Positions 13,084 to 14,182 of a DNA stretch of 14,182 nucleotides are shown piece after piece. Every line of letters begins with the position of its first letter. Within the stretch, counting starts at the first letter, position 1. Below the pieces are notes generated by a model. That model saw only the letters and a list, made by a program, of their open reading frames with translations. It was not told the origin of the DNA and searched no databases. The stretch is from contig CAAFLY010000329.1 in the NCBI GenBank assembly GCA_900763885.1, positions 1 through 14,182 on the forward strand. The letters are read 5' to 3'. Source of the DNA: Clostridia bacterium. Its GTDB lineage: Bacteria; Bacillota; Clostridia; Oscillospirales; CAG-272. The position numbers and the translations under genes were made by a program.

Positions 13084-14182
13084 ATGATAAAAAATACATT
13101 GCCAGACACCACATTGACCCTATCGGATTTCCATTATGATCTGCCGGAGTCCTACATCGCACAGACCCCTGTGGAGCCGCGTGATTCGTCCCGCCTGATG
13201 ATCGTGGACCGGAACGCCCCCATTGGTCAGGTGGAGCACCGGATCTTTTCCGACATCATCGACTATCTGCGTCCGGAGGATGTGCTGGTCGTGAACGATA
13301 CCCGCGTGATCCCGGCACGTATTGTGGGCCATCGCAAGCAGCGACACACGGATTCCGGCGAACTGGTGCCGACCGACAGCACTGCCCCGGTGGAGCTGCT
13401 GCTACTCAGGCAGGTGGAAAACGACGTCTGGGAGACGCTGGCAGGTCCCGGAAAACGCGCCAAACCGGGCGATGTGCTGTCCTTTGGGGAGGATCTGCTC
13501 CTCGGACACGTGGAATCCATCGGCAACGGCGGCTGCCGGATCGTGCGGTTCACGGTACGCGAGGACTGCGAGACGGTGTACGACGCGCTGCACAGGCTCG
13601 GTACGATGCCCCTGCCACCGTACATCACTGAACGACTGCGCGATCCAGAGCGGTATCAGACGGTTTATGCACGTGAGGAGGGATCCGCCGCCGCGCCGAC
13701 TGCCGGACTCCATTTTACGCCGGAGCTGCTCGACCGGATCCGCGAGAAGGGCGTCGATGTGGTGCCGGTACTGCTCCATGTGGGACTCGGCACGTTCCGT
13801 CCGGTGAAGGAGGAGCACATCGAGGATCACGAAATGCACGCGGAGTATATCCGGGTGACGGAGGACGCGGCAAATCGGATCAACGCGAGACGCGCGGCGG
13901 GGGGGAGAGTGATCGCTGTCGGAACCACCTCCTGCCGGGTACTCGAGAGTGCCGCGGACGACGATGGGATCCTCCATCCAGTCGCTGCGGATACGGGCAT
14001 TTTCATTTATCCCGGGTATCGTTTCAAAATGGTGGACGCGCTCATCACGAATTTCCACCTGCCGGAGAGCACGCTGCTCATGCTTGTGTCCGCGCTGGCA
14101 GGCAGAGAAAGAATGCTCGCCGCATATGAGGAAGCGGTGCGCGAGAAGTATCGGTTCTTCTCCTTTGGGGACGCGATGTTCA
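13084..14182 (+). CDS. queA: tRNA preQ1(34) S-adenosylmethionine ribosyltransferase-isomerase (partial at window end)
   Basis: Transfers the ribose of S-adenosylmethionine to preQ1 in the tRNA wobble position, making epoxyqueuosine, a late step in queuosine synthesis. 366 codons are visible, ending in YRFFSFGDAMF, which in the family is normally only a few residues from the C-terminus, so nearly the whole gene is here. Seen: DYDLPESYIAQTP-type start (YDLPESYIAQTPVEPRDSSR at 18-37), VVNDTRVIPARI (69-80), MPLPPYI, GSAAAPTAGLHFT, LHVGLGTFRPV, GTTSCRVLES, IFIYPGY and NFHLPESTLLMLVSALAGRE. Odd: about 12 extra polar residues (near 84-101) where Bacillus QueA has a short loop. The start ATG at 13084 follows AGGAG by ten bases. 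Its promoter is shared back to back with the dapA direction. Confidence 0.96.
   Translation, partial: MIKNTLPDTTLTLSDFHYDLPESYIAQTPVEPRDSSRLMIVDRNAPIGQVEHRIFSDIIDYLRPEDVLVVNDTRVIPARIVGHRKQRHTDSGELVPTDSTAPVELLLLRQVENDVWETLAGPGKRAKPGDVLSFGEDLLLGHVESIGNGGCRIVRFTVREDCETVYDALHRLGTMPLPPYITERLRDPERYQTVYAREEGSAAAPTAGLHFTPELLDRIREKGVDVVPVLLHVGLGTFRPVKEEHIEDHEMHAEYIRVTEDAANRINARRAAGGRVIAVGTTSCRVLESAADDDGILHPVAADTGIFIYPGYRFKMVDALITNFHLPESTLLMLVSALAGRERMLAAYEEAVREKYRFFSFGDAMF

Noticed and set aside
12827..13162. Small frames on both strands in the dapA-queA gap
   Set aside because: They run over promoters, the dispersed repeat and the queA start; they lack ribosome sites and recognisable protein sequence.

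Overview
The window (about 55% G+C by eye) looks like a chromosomal segment from an anaerobic Bacillota, most likely a gut-type Clostridia. This is inferred from the operon layouts, the strong GGAGG-type ribosome binding sites and the sigma70-type promoters; no marker here fixes the genus. Genes are dense and there is no sign of phage, IS, CRISPR, tRNA or rRNA.

Positions 1-7017 (minus strand) hold an F-type ATP synthase operon, read right to left: atpI-like, atpB (a), atpE (c), atpF (b), a giant alpha gene, atpG (gamma), atpD (beta), atpC (epsilon, cut by the window edge). A clear promoter (TTGTAA-17-TATAAT with extended -10) sits just upstream at 6989-7017. The order is canonical except that no separate atpH (delta) exists. 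The 742-codon alpha gene encodes a b-like membrane anchor, a charged helical stretch, a delta C-terminal domain and then a complete alpha subunit in one unbroken frame. This b'-delta-alpha fusion is the most striking feature of the window, because F1 carries three alphas but normally only one delta. Subunit c also lacks most of the glycine motif in helix 1.

Positions 7163-9260 hold a small two-gene minus-strand unit (a 94-aa membrane protein and a YoaK/DUF1275 membrane protein). It is divergent from a LysR-type regulator. The two promoters share one -10 region, and an LTTR-like palindrome lies where it could activate the membrane-protein operon and repress lysR. A stem-loop at 9271-9311 closes lysR and the convergent lipid kinase gene.

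Positions 9335-12678 (minus strand) hold, in transcription order, dapA (lysine/peptidoglycan pathway), a TIM-barrel sugar isomerase-like gene, a DUF1653 gene and a diacylglycerol/lipid kinase-like gene. Divergent from dapA, queA (queuosine biosynthesis) starts at 13084 and runs off the right edge a few codons before its expected end. The 405-bp dapA-queA gap holds a bidirectional promoter, a long dapA leader and a copy of a dispersed intergenic repeat. Other copies of that repeat lie between atpI and atpB, between the membrane-protein operon and lysR, and (partial) after atpD.
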